Shown here: positions 12,154-23,306 of the stretch, in pieces
Layout of the letters: every line of letters begins with the position of its first letter
How positions within the stretch are numbered: position 1 is the stretch's first letter
Assembly (NCBI GenBank): GCA_905250075.1
Contig: CAJNOP010000030.1
Span: 864,539-928,538, forward strand
Reading direction: 5' to 3'
Source: Rotaria sp. Silwood1
Taxonomy: Eukaryota; Rotifera; Eurotatoria; Philodinida; Philodinidae
Length of the DNA stretch: 64,000 nt
Program-made: the position numbers and the translations under genes
Notes under the pieces: model-generated
Database searches by the model: none
Seen by the model: the letters and a program-made list of their open reading frames with translations, nothing else
What the model was told of the DNA's origin: nothing

Positions 12154-13190
12154 ATGCGGATTAAAGCTGTAATCCTTCTTACTTTAGCACTCTTCTTTGC
12201 AACTATTGGTATTATTTTTCATTTTTTGGCAATGTAAATTAGTTTTTATTATTGTATGTTTTAAACTTATTAATCAATCAATATTTTAGATTTAGTAAAC
12301 GATGGATAGTAGCTATTCCTCGTCAACCTCGAGGACCTAATGATCAAATTCATTATTATAGTTTATGGACACGATGTCAATATTCAAATACATCATTTGT
12401 TACACCAGACGTATCATCTCAACCAAATATAGAAAATTTTGTTTGTCGTCCAAATACTTATTTACGTTATAATATTAATAACGAAGAAATAAGTAAAAAA
12501 TGTTATCTAAGTCGTCATCAATGTTCATCTATTATTGGTGTTCATCCAGATTGTAAATGCAAATATTTACCTATAATACAAATACAACAATGGTGCTCTA
12601 TTCTAGCTGCTGTATTTCTTTTACTTGCTATATTTAGTTTATATCTTAAATTAATTGCTTCTCCACAAAATGGTTTGTTGTTCTTTTGTTTTGTTTTATA
12701 TGATATATAAATAAGTTTTGTTTGATCATATATAGAAAGTGCAACATTACTATTGGCTTTTGCACCTATGGCACTTCTTAGTGTGGCATTATTATTGATG
12801 ATTATAACAATGATTCTTGTTGGTGCTTATTTAAGACGTAATGAATACGAAGATTATGATATGAAATTGCCAAAACATATTTTTCCTCCATTATCTTTGT
12901 TACCTGAAACGTTTAATTTATATCGACTTAATGCTTTTTTTAAAAATTATAAAGGTATTAATATGAAAATTTTCATTTTTAATTGATTAAGAGAAAAATG
13001 AAAAGCTATAAATTTGAATTTTATAGATTCTATCTTACACCAAAATGCTATATCAACATTCAAGTTAATTCATAAAGAACGTTTTCATGCTCGTATTGAT
13101 TGGTCTGCGGGTGCGGAAATTGTTGCTATTCTAGCAACATTAATTGCATCCATGTTGAGTATTATTCTAGCTGTAGCACAAGTTAATTGA
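12154..13190 (+). CDS. Claudin/PMP22-superfamily-like tetraspan protein, copy 1
   Basis: Four exons (12154-12233, 12290-12672, 12736-12954, 13027-13190) join in frame to 281 residues. TM1 is at the N-terminus (MRIKAVILLTLALFFATIGI). A large extracellular loop follows, with the signature-like LWTRCQY and further cysteines (FVCRP, KKCYLSRHQC, CKCKY). TM2 is near CSILAAVFLLLAIFSLYLKL, TM3 near MALLSVALLLMIITMILVG and TM4 close to the C-terminus. The LW-x2-C pattern in loop 1 with four spans fits the claudin/EMP/PMP22 superfamily, whose members act at cell junctions or as channel accessory subunits. The assignment to superfamily is inference; the loop is longer and more cysteine-rich than in a classical claudin. 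It is a tandem paralogue of the gene at 14618, with matching intron positions. AATAAA is at 13327-13332. Confidence 0.82.
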
Positions 13191-14617
13191 CATTTAATTT
13201 ATACACTTGAGATTAATCTTTTATCGTACATAATCTACAACTTTTTTATCTTTTATTTAATTGTTTATGATGGCTTGTTGTTTTACAATATGTTTTTCTT
13301 AGTGATTTTTGTTATTATGTTATGTTAATAAATGCTTATTCATTGTACACGACAAGTATTCCTGTTTTTTTTGTTTGTTCCTTGTTTGCTATATCGTGTA
13401 CAGAAATATATTTAACTCTTGCTCGACTTTTTGTTCTTTCTGCTTTCTATCTAATGTTTATAGTATTCTTTGGCATATGTCTTCAATGGACAAGCTAACC
13501 AACCACAGGCAATTGCGATTGTATTGTATAGTCTCAAAAAGAAAGAATTCTCTCTTCTTTTCCATTTACTCTTTCTTTTTTTTAGGCATCTGTCCAACAA
13601 TATATTTTTCCTGTTTCTTTTTTTTTTTTCTTATGATTTTCTTTTTCTCTCACCGTCCATCGGTGTCTACACTATATGAATATCAGTGTGCATATAGGTC
13701 TATTTGTGACCATGTATAACAATGTATTTGTGCTTCTAATGTTTTGTACAGTGGTCGCTCGTTCGCATGTCTTCCTCTATGATTTCTTTTTTTCCTATTT
13801 CTTTCTATTGTTGCCCGTGAACTCGATCGAACATGACAAAAAAAAAGACATAGAAAAGAATATAAAGTTAATAATTCATTGATAACGAACACAATATCGT
13901 CTCATCTTTTTTTTTTCGTCATATTCGTACTGATTATCATCAATATAGTGTAAATATGAACATAAAAAAAAAAAAAACATCTCGAGTAATATTGAATTTT
14001 TTTTCTCATTGTTTTTCTTGTATCAATCATTTATTCGTAAGTAAAGTAATGTTGAGAGATGGTGCCTATATCCGATAAAAACATAGAGCAAAAGAGAAAT
14101 AGTAATAGAATAATGATTGTCGATAGAGACAAGGATAAACCACAAGACATACTGATTCATTGGCATCGTTGTCATCGTTGGTATCGTTCTAACGATGAAG
14201 ACAGAGTGTATATTTTGTACATGTACATGCACAGCTCGAAGACAGAAACATGAGAATAGTTGAATGAGATGTGAATCGTTTAATAGATACTTTCAGGCAA
14301 CATCTTGACCGATTTATGTGTTGAGCATACAGTCGAACAATTCAGTTCGCACATTCAAATGTCAACTGAATTAACCATTTACTCATTTCTGTTTTTTTAG
14401 ATTGTTTTATTATTTATTCATAATTTTTAATTCGATTGTTAAGTAAGTAAAAATTTTCAAAAAAAAGCACAAAAAAAAATTAAAATCAAACTTATTTTCT
14501 TTTGTTATTTGTATTGTCAATGAGTGTTTCATATATTTTTGTGTAATTGAAAAAGAAAAATTTTTTTTCCATAGAAAATATCGAATTCTTTTTTTTTTCA
14601 ACAAAAAAAAATAGATC
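13191..14617. other. 3' UTR and spacer between the tandem tetraspan genes
   Basis: T-rich 3' flank of copy 1 and upstream region of copy 2. Several open frames of 60-136 codons occur, but they are T-runs read as Phe/Ser and overlap one another on both strands. No repeat or RNA gene is recognised. Confidence 0.5.
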
Positions 14618-15706
14618 ATGCAAGTTCGTGGTGTTGTACTTGTAACATTAGCCCTATTTCTGGGTATTGCTGCATTAGTTCTTCATTTATTGGCTATGTA
14701 AGTTTATTATGTTTTTTTTTTTCAATTTTTAAACTAATCTTTTAATGAATAAATAAGGTGTTCACCTCGTTGGAAAATAACTAAACGAGATCGTGAACCA
14801 ACAATGGCACCAGTTAGTTATGGTCTTTGGCAAAGATGTGAATATATGAATATAACGATAATGAAACAAGGTATTCCACTTGGTATCCGACCAAATGTTC
14901 AAATATGTCGACCAAATCGTTATATGAGATATTCACCGGAAAATTTTGATTCATGTTATCATATTCGTCGTAATTGTCCAGTTACTGAACCGGAAAAATT
15001 ACATGAAGGTTGTTCATGTCGATATTTACCATCAGCAAAAGGTTTACAATGGTTAACAGTTTTAGCTGCTATTTTTCTTGTTCTTGGTTTACTTTCACTC
15101 TATTTAAAAACAATAACATCACCACAAAATGGTTTGTATTTAAAAATTTTTCTTGTTTTACAAAATATAATTTCGAAAATTTTTATGACTTTTTTTTTTA
15201 GATAGTGCATTATTAGTACTTAGTTTTGGACCATTTATTTGTTTTCTTTTGGCATTACTTTTAATGAGTACAGCATTAATTCTTGTTGGTGCATGTAAGT
15301 TATTGTACAATAGATAAATAGATTTATTTATTATATTGAATCTAGATCTTCGACGCGATACCTATGAAGATTATACATTTCCATTACAAACTGTACAAAA
15401 GGATGCAAATGATATGCAAGGTTTCGATTTACATAGTCTTCGTAATTACGCTAAGCGTTATGGTAAAAAGAAAAATCAATAAATTCTTTTTTTTAATTAC
15501 TTAAATTGTTTTTCTTTTTAGAGTCGACATTTTCTCATGATAAATATGTTGCTGCTGAAAATGAATTGCGTAATGTTGCTAATAGTCATTTTCATACAAC
15601 AATTGGATGGGCTACTGGTTTTGAAATTATTGCAACTGTCTTAGTATTTTTTGTTACTGGATTAACAATTTTATTGTTAATGGCATCAAGATCAGATGAT
15701 GTTTAA
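14618..15706 (+). CDS. Claudin/PMP22-superfamily-like tetraspan protein, copy 2
   Basis: Five exons (14618-14697, 14758-15131, 15202-15294, 15346-15462, 15522-15706) join in frame to 282 residues. The first exon (MQVRGVVLVTLALF...) is 80 nt, exactly as in copy 1, and forms TM1. Loop 1 has YGLWQRCEY, matching the claudin G-LW-x2-C signature, then CRP, CYHIRRNC and CSCRY cysteine groups shared with copy 1. TM2 follows at WLTVLAAIFLVLGLLSLYLK, TM3 at FLLALLLMSTALILVG and TM4 at EIIATVLVFFVTGLTILLLM. The introns after TM1 (phase 2), after the conserved SPQN (phase 1) and before the last exon (phase 1) are shared with copy 1; the intron inside the GAY-LRR junction is unique to this copy. AATAAA is at 16198-16203. 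Confidence 0.85.
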
Positions 15707-18700
15707 AGACTTAATCATGTTACATTGAATGTCTTCATATTGAAGAACATCAACAATCTTTGACGTATTTCATCTGTCATTGTGTGCTATCTATGAAACA
15801 AAAAAAAACAACAAACGTTTTTTTTCATTTTTTTTTCACTTATATAGTATAGAGTTGCCGTTTATCCTTATTACCTGTTTTTTTTTCTTGCTTTTGTGTT
15901 TTAATACTTATTGAAATTTGTGTGTAGTAGTCTTTGCACAAGGTTTGTTTGTTTTTTTTTTTTTTATATACACGCATATATTCTTTTTGTTTTGATATAT
16001 GATAATGTTAAACTTATATGGTAAGTAGATGTAAAGAGTTGCAAAATGAGTTATTAAAAACTCGTTTTTATCTTGATTTATACAATTTTCAAAATCGTTC
16101 ATGATGTATTAAATTTGTACATTGTAGTATAATGAATGCATTGAATATAATTATGTTTCCTAAATACAACATATACATATTATGATCGATACTGAGAAAT
16201 AAACAGATGGATTAGCATTACTGTTCAGTTTCTATATAGACAAAGAAAACATAAAGCAATTCAACCAAAAATGCCACACCATTATTCGTATAATATCAAC
16301 ATTAGCATTATAATTGAAGACAGTAATGAACAAGATTATTGATTCAATTTGTGTTCATCACAACGCAGATAGACAGATAGATGCTGAGCACAAATAGAAA
16401 GAAGATGTGTTCATTCAATGTTGTTATCATCGTGAGAAGCAAGACCCCAACTGTGTTAACAGTATTCAGATTGTCTGAGGCTATCATAACTGTCAGTAAC
16501 TATCTCATACATCTTAACAAGAGTGATATCTATCTTAAATCCATAGATATTACGAAATCCCTTGGTTAACATGAGAAGAAACAAATTGACAGATATTTCG
16601 TATGATGTAATATTTATTATATATATTTGCAACAAAAAAATATTATCCTTAGAATGTTCTTAAAATTGCAGCCGTAAAGAATTATTTTTTGTCGAGATAT
16701 TGAATTTTCAAGTAAATTCTATATCTTTGGATAGCGATTATTTTTTTGGAAACTCGATATCTCAACAAAATAACATTCTTGTCGATTGAAGCTTCCCGCA
16801 TATTCTACTAATCATTTGATTTATCTATGAAAAAAATTTCAAACAAGGGATATTCTATTCTTGTTTTATTTCTCGTTAAATATCTAAAGCTTGAGTTTAT
16901 TCGAAAATTTAGTAGAACAATCATAATTTGATCTTAAAAGCCTATGACGATGAACTATTTTAGATTTTTTTGATAGTCTCATTAAGGCGTCCTTGTAGAC
17001 ATCATATGAGTTCAAACGACGATTATCAATTTGAGAAATTTCCTTATCAGCTGTTGTTGGCAGAAAAAAAAACACATTAGAGTTTTTAAAATGTTCAACT
17101 TCTAAGATCATTTTCTGAGAATTTGGTCGAACATCTTTTTTATCCATGTGCTTTCTACTGTAGAGTTCTGCAATCCAACTCAACTCGTACGCGAGTGTGA
17201 ATGGAATGATAAAAAAATGTCGGTTTTTTTATCGGATTCATTTTTTCTAATGCAATCTACTATGTTCTATGTATTGATTCATAGCTAATCTGAAAATCAA
17301 TGTGTCATAAAGCTATCGATTTATATTATCTTTATGAACCAAAACAAACTCTGAAGTGATTACTTAACTTATTGTGTTCTTCTATACAATACGACCACAT
17401 CCACTGAAGCTCAGACAAAACATTGCACAGCCGTATCTCAAATTAACTATAAGTCTACATAATATCGTCTCAAATGATACTAAAAATCACAATAACATTG
17501 TTTTTGGTTTTTCATTGAAAGTCTTCTACAGATGTAAACGATAATGTTTGATGTAACAGTAATGGGTTAAGCGTGAATGAATTGCCTTTTTCATTAGACA
17601 TGTTCTGAGATGGACACGCGAAATAATTAGTTTTCATTCCAGCACACTCTATCACAAAAATAGAAGTGTTACAAAATTGTTTCATTTACTATATTTGCTT
17701 CAGAGCATCTCTTTCCATATGAAACAAAGGTCATCGTTGGAATCACGTAATAAAGTAAGAAGTATACTACATACATAACATCTTACAATCGCATAGTACT
17801 GCGTTGATTAAATAATAATGTAAGTTTCGAAGAATTTATTGATACTGTTTGCAACAATAATCAATTCTGATGTCGTTTGAGAAGAAATAAGATCGTTTGA
17901 AGGCGATTTTGATGTATATTCTGCACCTTTATAAAAATTTCAGTTTTTATCAAATAAACATATTGGAAGAGAATAGGTAAACTAACATAAATAAACGAAT
18001 AAGATTTTTGAAATTGGGTTTATCTAGCCAATTCAACAATCCTAAATGAATCATTGTAGACACAAATAATAATCTTAACGATATAGATGCTGGCAACTCG
18101 TAAGTATAAACTCTCAATCGTGTAAAAGTAAATAATGTCTGGTTCGAAACAAATGCTGCTATTTTTGCTTTTAAGATCTCAATAATTTTTACATAAAGAC
18201 TGATCATAAAATTGTACTTTTAGCAAGTCAACACCATAGTTTTTGAATAAATCGAAATCCACAAGCGAAAAATCAGAAGATGAAGAAAATCTGGATTAAT
18301 AATTTTGAACAAAAAAAATTGTAAACAATAATAATTAAATAAGTAATGAAAAATTAGAGTGTACTATTTCACAATTCATCTGTCGTAATATCGGCTTAAA
18401 GTAGAATTCAATTCAGCACTAAGAAAATTAGGAGTGTCGCACAAAATGTATATCTTTTGTTATACCAAACAGAAGGCCTTTCATCATGTGAAAATACATG
18501 TTAAAACTATTTCAACATTCAATGCAATTCGGCTTTACTTCTACGCTTTTACATTCATATTTTGATTTTCAACTTTCAAAATTGTTTCGTATTCTCAATG
18601 ACGTCCTCGAGTGTGTTAGAATATATCAATAAGACAATCACTAATGAGATCTCTTGTTCTTGATGTGACATGTACAATTGTAATAAATGATAATCAAGTT

Positions 18701-19022
18701 AAAGAAGATAATATCGAACAAGAACAAGAACCGTCAAGATAAAACAATTCAATTATTTTGTTTCATACAGTGCTAGATATCTGACGTAATTGTTAACCAA
18801 TAAAAGCTTAGTTAAAGATTTATATCATAGAGGTCGTTAAGAAAATGGATTTGATAAATCATTCATATAAAAAATAATGATACATGATTAATATAAAAGA
18901 ACCTAAAGGAACTACATCATATGATTAGTGAGTGCGTTATCCATAAAGAAAAATTCTATTGATAGACGCACTGCATGTCGTAGTTTAGAATATATATATA
19001 CGAGAATTGATGTACGATTAGT
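15707..19022. other. Intergenic region, mostly unremarkable
   Basis: 3' flank of the tetraspan gene, then A+T-rich spacer. A small imperfect hairpin at about 16676-16782 pairs TGTCGAGATATTGAA with TCGATATCTCAACA. Minus-strand open frames at 16884-17183 and 17950-18207 look mildly protein-like but have no splice context, homologue or regulatory support, so I do not call them genes. Confidence 0.45.
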
Positions 19023-19108
19023 CACGTGTTACTATCGTCATTGCAACACGTGAGCCACACACGTATAGTTCTCTTTGCCAATGCTATTTTTACTTCTGTC
19101 ATATAAGC
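19023..19108 (+). promoter_or_regulatory. Paired CACGTG boxes and TATA-like motif upstream of the LEA gene
   Basis: Two perfect CACGTG palindromes lie at 19023-19028 and 19047-19052, 24 bp apart start to start, about 170-200 bp before the LEA ATG. A TATAAG motif at 19102-19107 is a possible TATA box. CACGTG is the E-box bound by bHLH factors and also contains the ACGTG core of plant stress elements. Function here is inferred only. Confidence 0.4.
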
Positions 19109-19222
19109 GTACTACTCGAACATTTTCATAAATTTTTTTCTTGTAGTCACCAAGTATGTTGTTTTCATTTAGATTTATTAACTAAAAACCAACCTATTGA
19201 TTCAGAAACAAAAAACATAACG

Positions 19223-20526
19223 ATGAACAAACTTTTATCAATTATTTATGTTGTTCTTTTTCTCTCGGCTACATTAGCTGAGAAATCAAAGACTGAACAA
19301 GCTGCTGAAACTGCTGCCGAATACAAAGATAAAGTTGTTGAAAAAGTATGTTGTATTGATTTCTTTTTTTTAAACATTCAATTCAATATATGCTGAAATA
19401 TTCAGGTAAAAGATGCAGCTAATACAGCATATGATACTGTTTCACCTAAAGTTGCTGAAGGTACTGAATATCTGAAAGACAAAGCCAGTGAAGCATATGA
19501 TGCTCTCAAACCAAAAGTAGTCGATGGTGCAGAATATTTAAAAGATAAAGCAGAAGAAGCCTATGAAGCTGGAAGTAAGAATTTACATATTAGTTTTGAT
19601 TCCTATGGAAATAAATTTTCATACATTAGGTAAACGTGCTGATGAATATGCTGATGTTGGTAAGTGTTTTTGTATTTTGATACATCCGTTCTTATTTGAT
19701 ATTTTAGCAAAAGAAAAATTAGCAAAAGTTGCTGAAGACGTTAAAGCTTCAGGTAAAAAAGAAAACAAAGTATTTCATTTGATTGTAGTGTAAATTTTAT
19801 ATTGATTTGATTTAGCTCAAAATTTTGCTGCTGACTCAGCTAAAGCTAGTCAAGAATATGCTCAAGAAGGTTTGAAACAAGGTCAAAAATTAAGTGAACA
19901 AGCTTTTGAACTTGGAAAAGATAAAGGTGATATTTATCGTTTTGTTGTAACTTATGATTTTAATACTTTTTTTTCTTATATTTCTATTTGCAGCTAATGA
20001 AGCATTGAAAGCTGCGCAAAAGTCAGGTAATTTAAATTTGTTTTGATTTTTTTTTACGAAATTGCTGTTTAATTATTGTAGGCGCAGATGCATATGAAGC
20101 TACACTTGAATATGGTGCTGATGGTGTTAAAAAAGGTCGAAAATTGGGTAAGTGACTCTATTTTGAATATGTAATTGATATGAAGCGGGTTTTTTTTATT
20201 ATTTTTATGAATTAGCTGAACAAACTGTTGAGTTAGGAAGAGATAAAGGTTTGTGTGTCTTTTTGAAGATATTCTATTTACTTGTATACATTTTCAGCTA
20301 ATGAAGCTTTGAAAACAGGTCGACATGCTGGTAAGCATTATCATTGGACATTGATCATTAATTCATTCTAGTTGTTTTATGTGACTTTTTAGGTGAAGAC
20401 GCTCTTGAAGCAACTAAAGAATATGCTCAAGAATCGAAAAAGCAAGCGAAGAAAAAAGTTACCGAAGCTGTTGAAGAAAAGAGTGAAGCAATACAAAAAG
20501 CAAAAAGAAAATCGACAGAATTTTAA
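19223..20526 (+). CDS. Group 3 LEA-like protein with signal peptide
   Basis: Ten exons (19223-19345, 19406-19574, 19630-19659, 19708-19752, 19816-19926, 19994-20026, 20082-20147, 20216-20248, 20298-20330, 20393-20526) join in frame to 258 residues. Residues 1-19 are a signal peptide (MNKLLSIIYVVLFLSATLA). The rest is hydrophilic, Ala/Lys/Glu-rich and almost free of Cys, Trp and Pro, with degenerate 11-mers such as AEYLKDKAEEA and AYEATLEYGAD. This is typical of group 3 late-embryogenesis-abundant proteins, which are disordered when wet, become helical on drying and protect proteins and membranes during desiccation. The C-terminus is KRKSTEF. Bdelloid LEA proteins described from Adineta have an ER signal and an ATEL-type C-terminus, so STEF may be a retention variant (inference). 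Introns are short, and after the first all are phase 1. Confidence 0.88.
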
Positions 20527-20933
20527 ATAGATCATTCATCAGATTCATTTATTTGTTGTCTTATATATATATATATTTATAGTCTAGCTGCACATATTTG
20601 TTGTTTTTTGTGATATGAACGCATTGTTTTCCAATAGTATTATTGTATTCAGGCTCAGTTACTATTTTTTTTTTAAAGTTTGTATTATAATTTCGCTCGT
20701 TTATATACAACTAAACAATTAATAATTATTAGTCTTTGTGTTTATTCTTATTTCTTTTTTACTAGTTCGTAATTTTTTGCATTCATTAGCAATAAGACAG
20801 CTTGATTGATAAATAAAAATGCATTATATTGATAACAATTCATATTCAATATCAATATGTTAATATATTGAATACAAACTGTTTAGTTCTTATCTTAAAT
20901 AGTTTATTGATTTTTCGAAGCATGTGTATGGAT
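20527..20933. other. 3' flank of the LEA gene
   Basis: Untranslated region with a (TA)n tract near 20563-20580 and AATAAA at 20812-20817. Nothing else is recognised up to the transposon cluster. Confidence 0.5.
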
Positions 20934-20989
20934 CATAGGCGGCGGAGCCACGAGGCCTGAATAGGCTCGAGCCTACCATAGATTGGAGC

Positions 20990-21145
20990 CGGGTAGGCTT
21001 GGGTAGGCTCAAACTGGGACAGATAAAGGCTTGGGTAGGCTCGAATTATCCTAAATTAAACATATAAAAAAGCTTGAGTAAGCTCGAATCGTCTTAGATT
21101 GAGGAGATAAAAGAGGCTTAGATAGGCTCTGTTTAATGTTAAAAT
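20990..21145. repeat. Degenerate tandem repeat of about 42 bp in the outer element
   Basis: Four diverged units run in the same direction, each with a GGCTTGGGTAGGCTC-like core followed by an A-rich tail. The third and fourth are AAGCTTGAGTAAGCTC and GAGGCTTAGATAGGCTC. Confidence 0.6.
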
Positions 21146-21151
21146 TCTCTA

Positions 21152-23140
21152 AAGGGTGGTTCAAAAGTTTCGACCACTCTCTATAAATCGATAGTATCTA
21201 CAACAAACTTATATGAAGTTATTGATCAAATTACGTCATCTTTTAGAGAAAGATAAGAGTTATCATCTGAAAAAATATTTGGAAATAGATCTGGCATCTC
21301 ACCAAGACTTTGTAAAAAAAAGAGAAAAAAAGATACCCAGCATTCTTGAAAAAAAAGAGACTTTTTAATAAAAAAAGAGAAGAAAAAGAGGCGTACAGTT
21401 TCCTTTCGAAGAAAACTAAAACTCACCGGCACTATAGTACTATAGATTCGATAAAACTCGTACGTTATCAGTATAGGTTGAATATGACTTGAAGGAGAAA
21501 AACAAAAACGAAACTTCCAAATTGTTCAGAGATTTTTGTGCAGCTGCTTATTTATCCATTAGAAAACCGGAAAACATTAGAAAAATATTCTAAATATTCT
21601 ATCTGCATAGTATCTGAGTATAATATTACTGTCTAACTAAGTAGGTATATAGAAATAGAAACAATCAAAATTCATTAAATGTCCTTTTTGCGTTTTGTTC
21701 CTTTTTTTCGGATGGCTGCGCATGTGAGAAAGTTTTTCTTGCGCTTTTTCAATTTTCGGCAATTCTTACGTGATTTTGACCATTTTTCGCAAGTCAGTTT
21801 CACTTTTTCGTTTCTCAACGTAAATTAATACATTGGTTGCAACTGTGTCCTGACAGCAGGTTTGTGGGAATCATTTGACCGCGTGCTATCGAAAACACTT
21901 AATTTTTCGCAGTGACATATGATCATCTTCTTGGGTTCTGTATAAAACGACTTACTTGTGTTGAGTGGATTGTATGATCTCTTACTTTTTGGTTATCGGA
22001 TACCCTGTTTGTTGCTGTTGCATTCCATCATATCCGATTTCTTCCAGGTATCATCAAACCGTTGTCAATATTAACCCATGTCAAGCAAACACGCTCGTAA
22101 TTGGAGAAATACGGCGTTTCATACCGCCCCGTAATGTGATCGTATAAATCCGTGATAGTATGCGCAAAAATATGATCGTTTATAGACAAACAAAGCTCGT
22201 CTACACTTTTCGTTTTACTTTGTATTTCTTCGTATACGATTATATTTCTCCGTGTACGGCTTGGAGATATACGAACCTCCAAAATGTGATTGTATACGAA
22301 GAAACTCGGAAGAAGAGGAAGAGGGGTTACTTCATTTTCTGATAAGCAGAAATCTTCAACTTATGTTATCATACTATCGGAAGCTATCTTGCCGAACAAA
22401 TCCCATTGAATCTGACAGAATTCTAGACTAAGTCTAGTCATCCTAGGAACTCTTTGCTTTGAAGCATGCGCTACGCTACGAGTTACCTATCCATTGTTAG
22501 ATTCATATCACAAGCTTCTCTGAGGCCGAAAAAAATGGTCAAGAAACGTGAGCTCGAGATTACAATTTTACATGTCGATCATAACCAGAAAAACATGTTA
22601 AGGTCGTGAGAGAATGAAGATTTCATATTGGAAACATAATTGAGTGCTTTTGCTTCCGCTAGAGAACTACAAAAATTGGGTTCCGATTATGTATATATAA
22701 TATCGCTGAAGTTGATCACTAAAATCATATACTATAGCTTCCTTATCTATGCAACTTCACTGATCTGCACATCAGTTTGTTATGTGATATTTTTGTATGA
22801 TACGGTAACAATAATCAATATATTCATGAATATTTTTGTCAACGACCTGCTTCTTCGTGAAAAAAGAGGAAAGGTGGATTTTTTCGAAAAAAGAGGCTAA
22901 AAAGAGGAATTTTAAAAGAATAGAAGAAAAGGAGGAAAAAGCGGTGGAGTGGGATGCCAGCTCAAAGCTGCTAAAATGATCATAATATTATAATAGATTT
23001 ATCTATTTCGAAATATTTTTTTTAAATGATAACTCTCATCTTCCTCTACAAAATAACACAATTTGATCAATAACTTTCTATAAGTCTGTTGTAGATATTA
23101 TCGATTTATAGAGAGGGGTCGAAGCTTTCGAACCATCCTT
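21152..23140. mobile_element. Nested TA-flanked inverted-repeat element (copy A)
   Basis: A 1989-bp element with terminal inverted repeats of about 140 bp. The left end is AAAGGGTGGTTCAAAAGTTT and the right end in reverse complement AAAGGATGGTTCGAAAGCTT. TA flanks both ends (21150-21151 and 23141-23142), suggesting a Tc1/mariner-type insertion. It interrupts the outer hAT-like element. The interior is less A+T-rich than its surroundings but has no transposase-like frame. Same family as copy B at 23307. Confidence 0.8.
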
Positions 23141-23306
23141 TAGTTATCAAATTCTACGGAATTTAAACCTAGCAAGAGAATCTGTAGCGCTCACCATTAT
23201 AAACGAAAAAAAAAGTCTTTCAATTGACTCTCAGTGCTAGCTTGGCCTAAAAGTTGAGCCTACCCTAGATCAAGACCGCTCCGCCGCCCATGGTGTGGAT
23301 GTACTA

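Larger units (their letters stand above)
20934..23292. mobile_element. Outer hAT-like non-autonomous element (interrupted)
   Basis: The left end CATAGGCGGCGGAGCC and the reverse complement of the right end CATGGGCGGCGGAGCG form a terminal inverted repeat. The flanks are GTATGGAT (20926-20933) and GTGTGGAT (23293-23300), an 8-bp target duplication with one mismatch, as expected for hAT. Without the nested element at 21152-23140 it would be about 370 bp. The left part contains diverged tandem units with GGCTTGGGTAGGCTC. It has no coding capacity. Confidence 0.7.

Noticed and set aside
16884-18207. Minus-strand open frames of 99 and 85 codons.
   Set aside because: No recognisable domain, splice context or conserved motif; a few frames of this length are expected in 64 kb.
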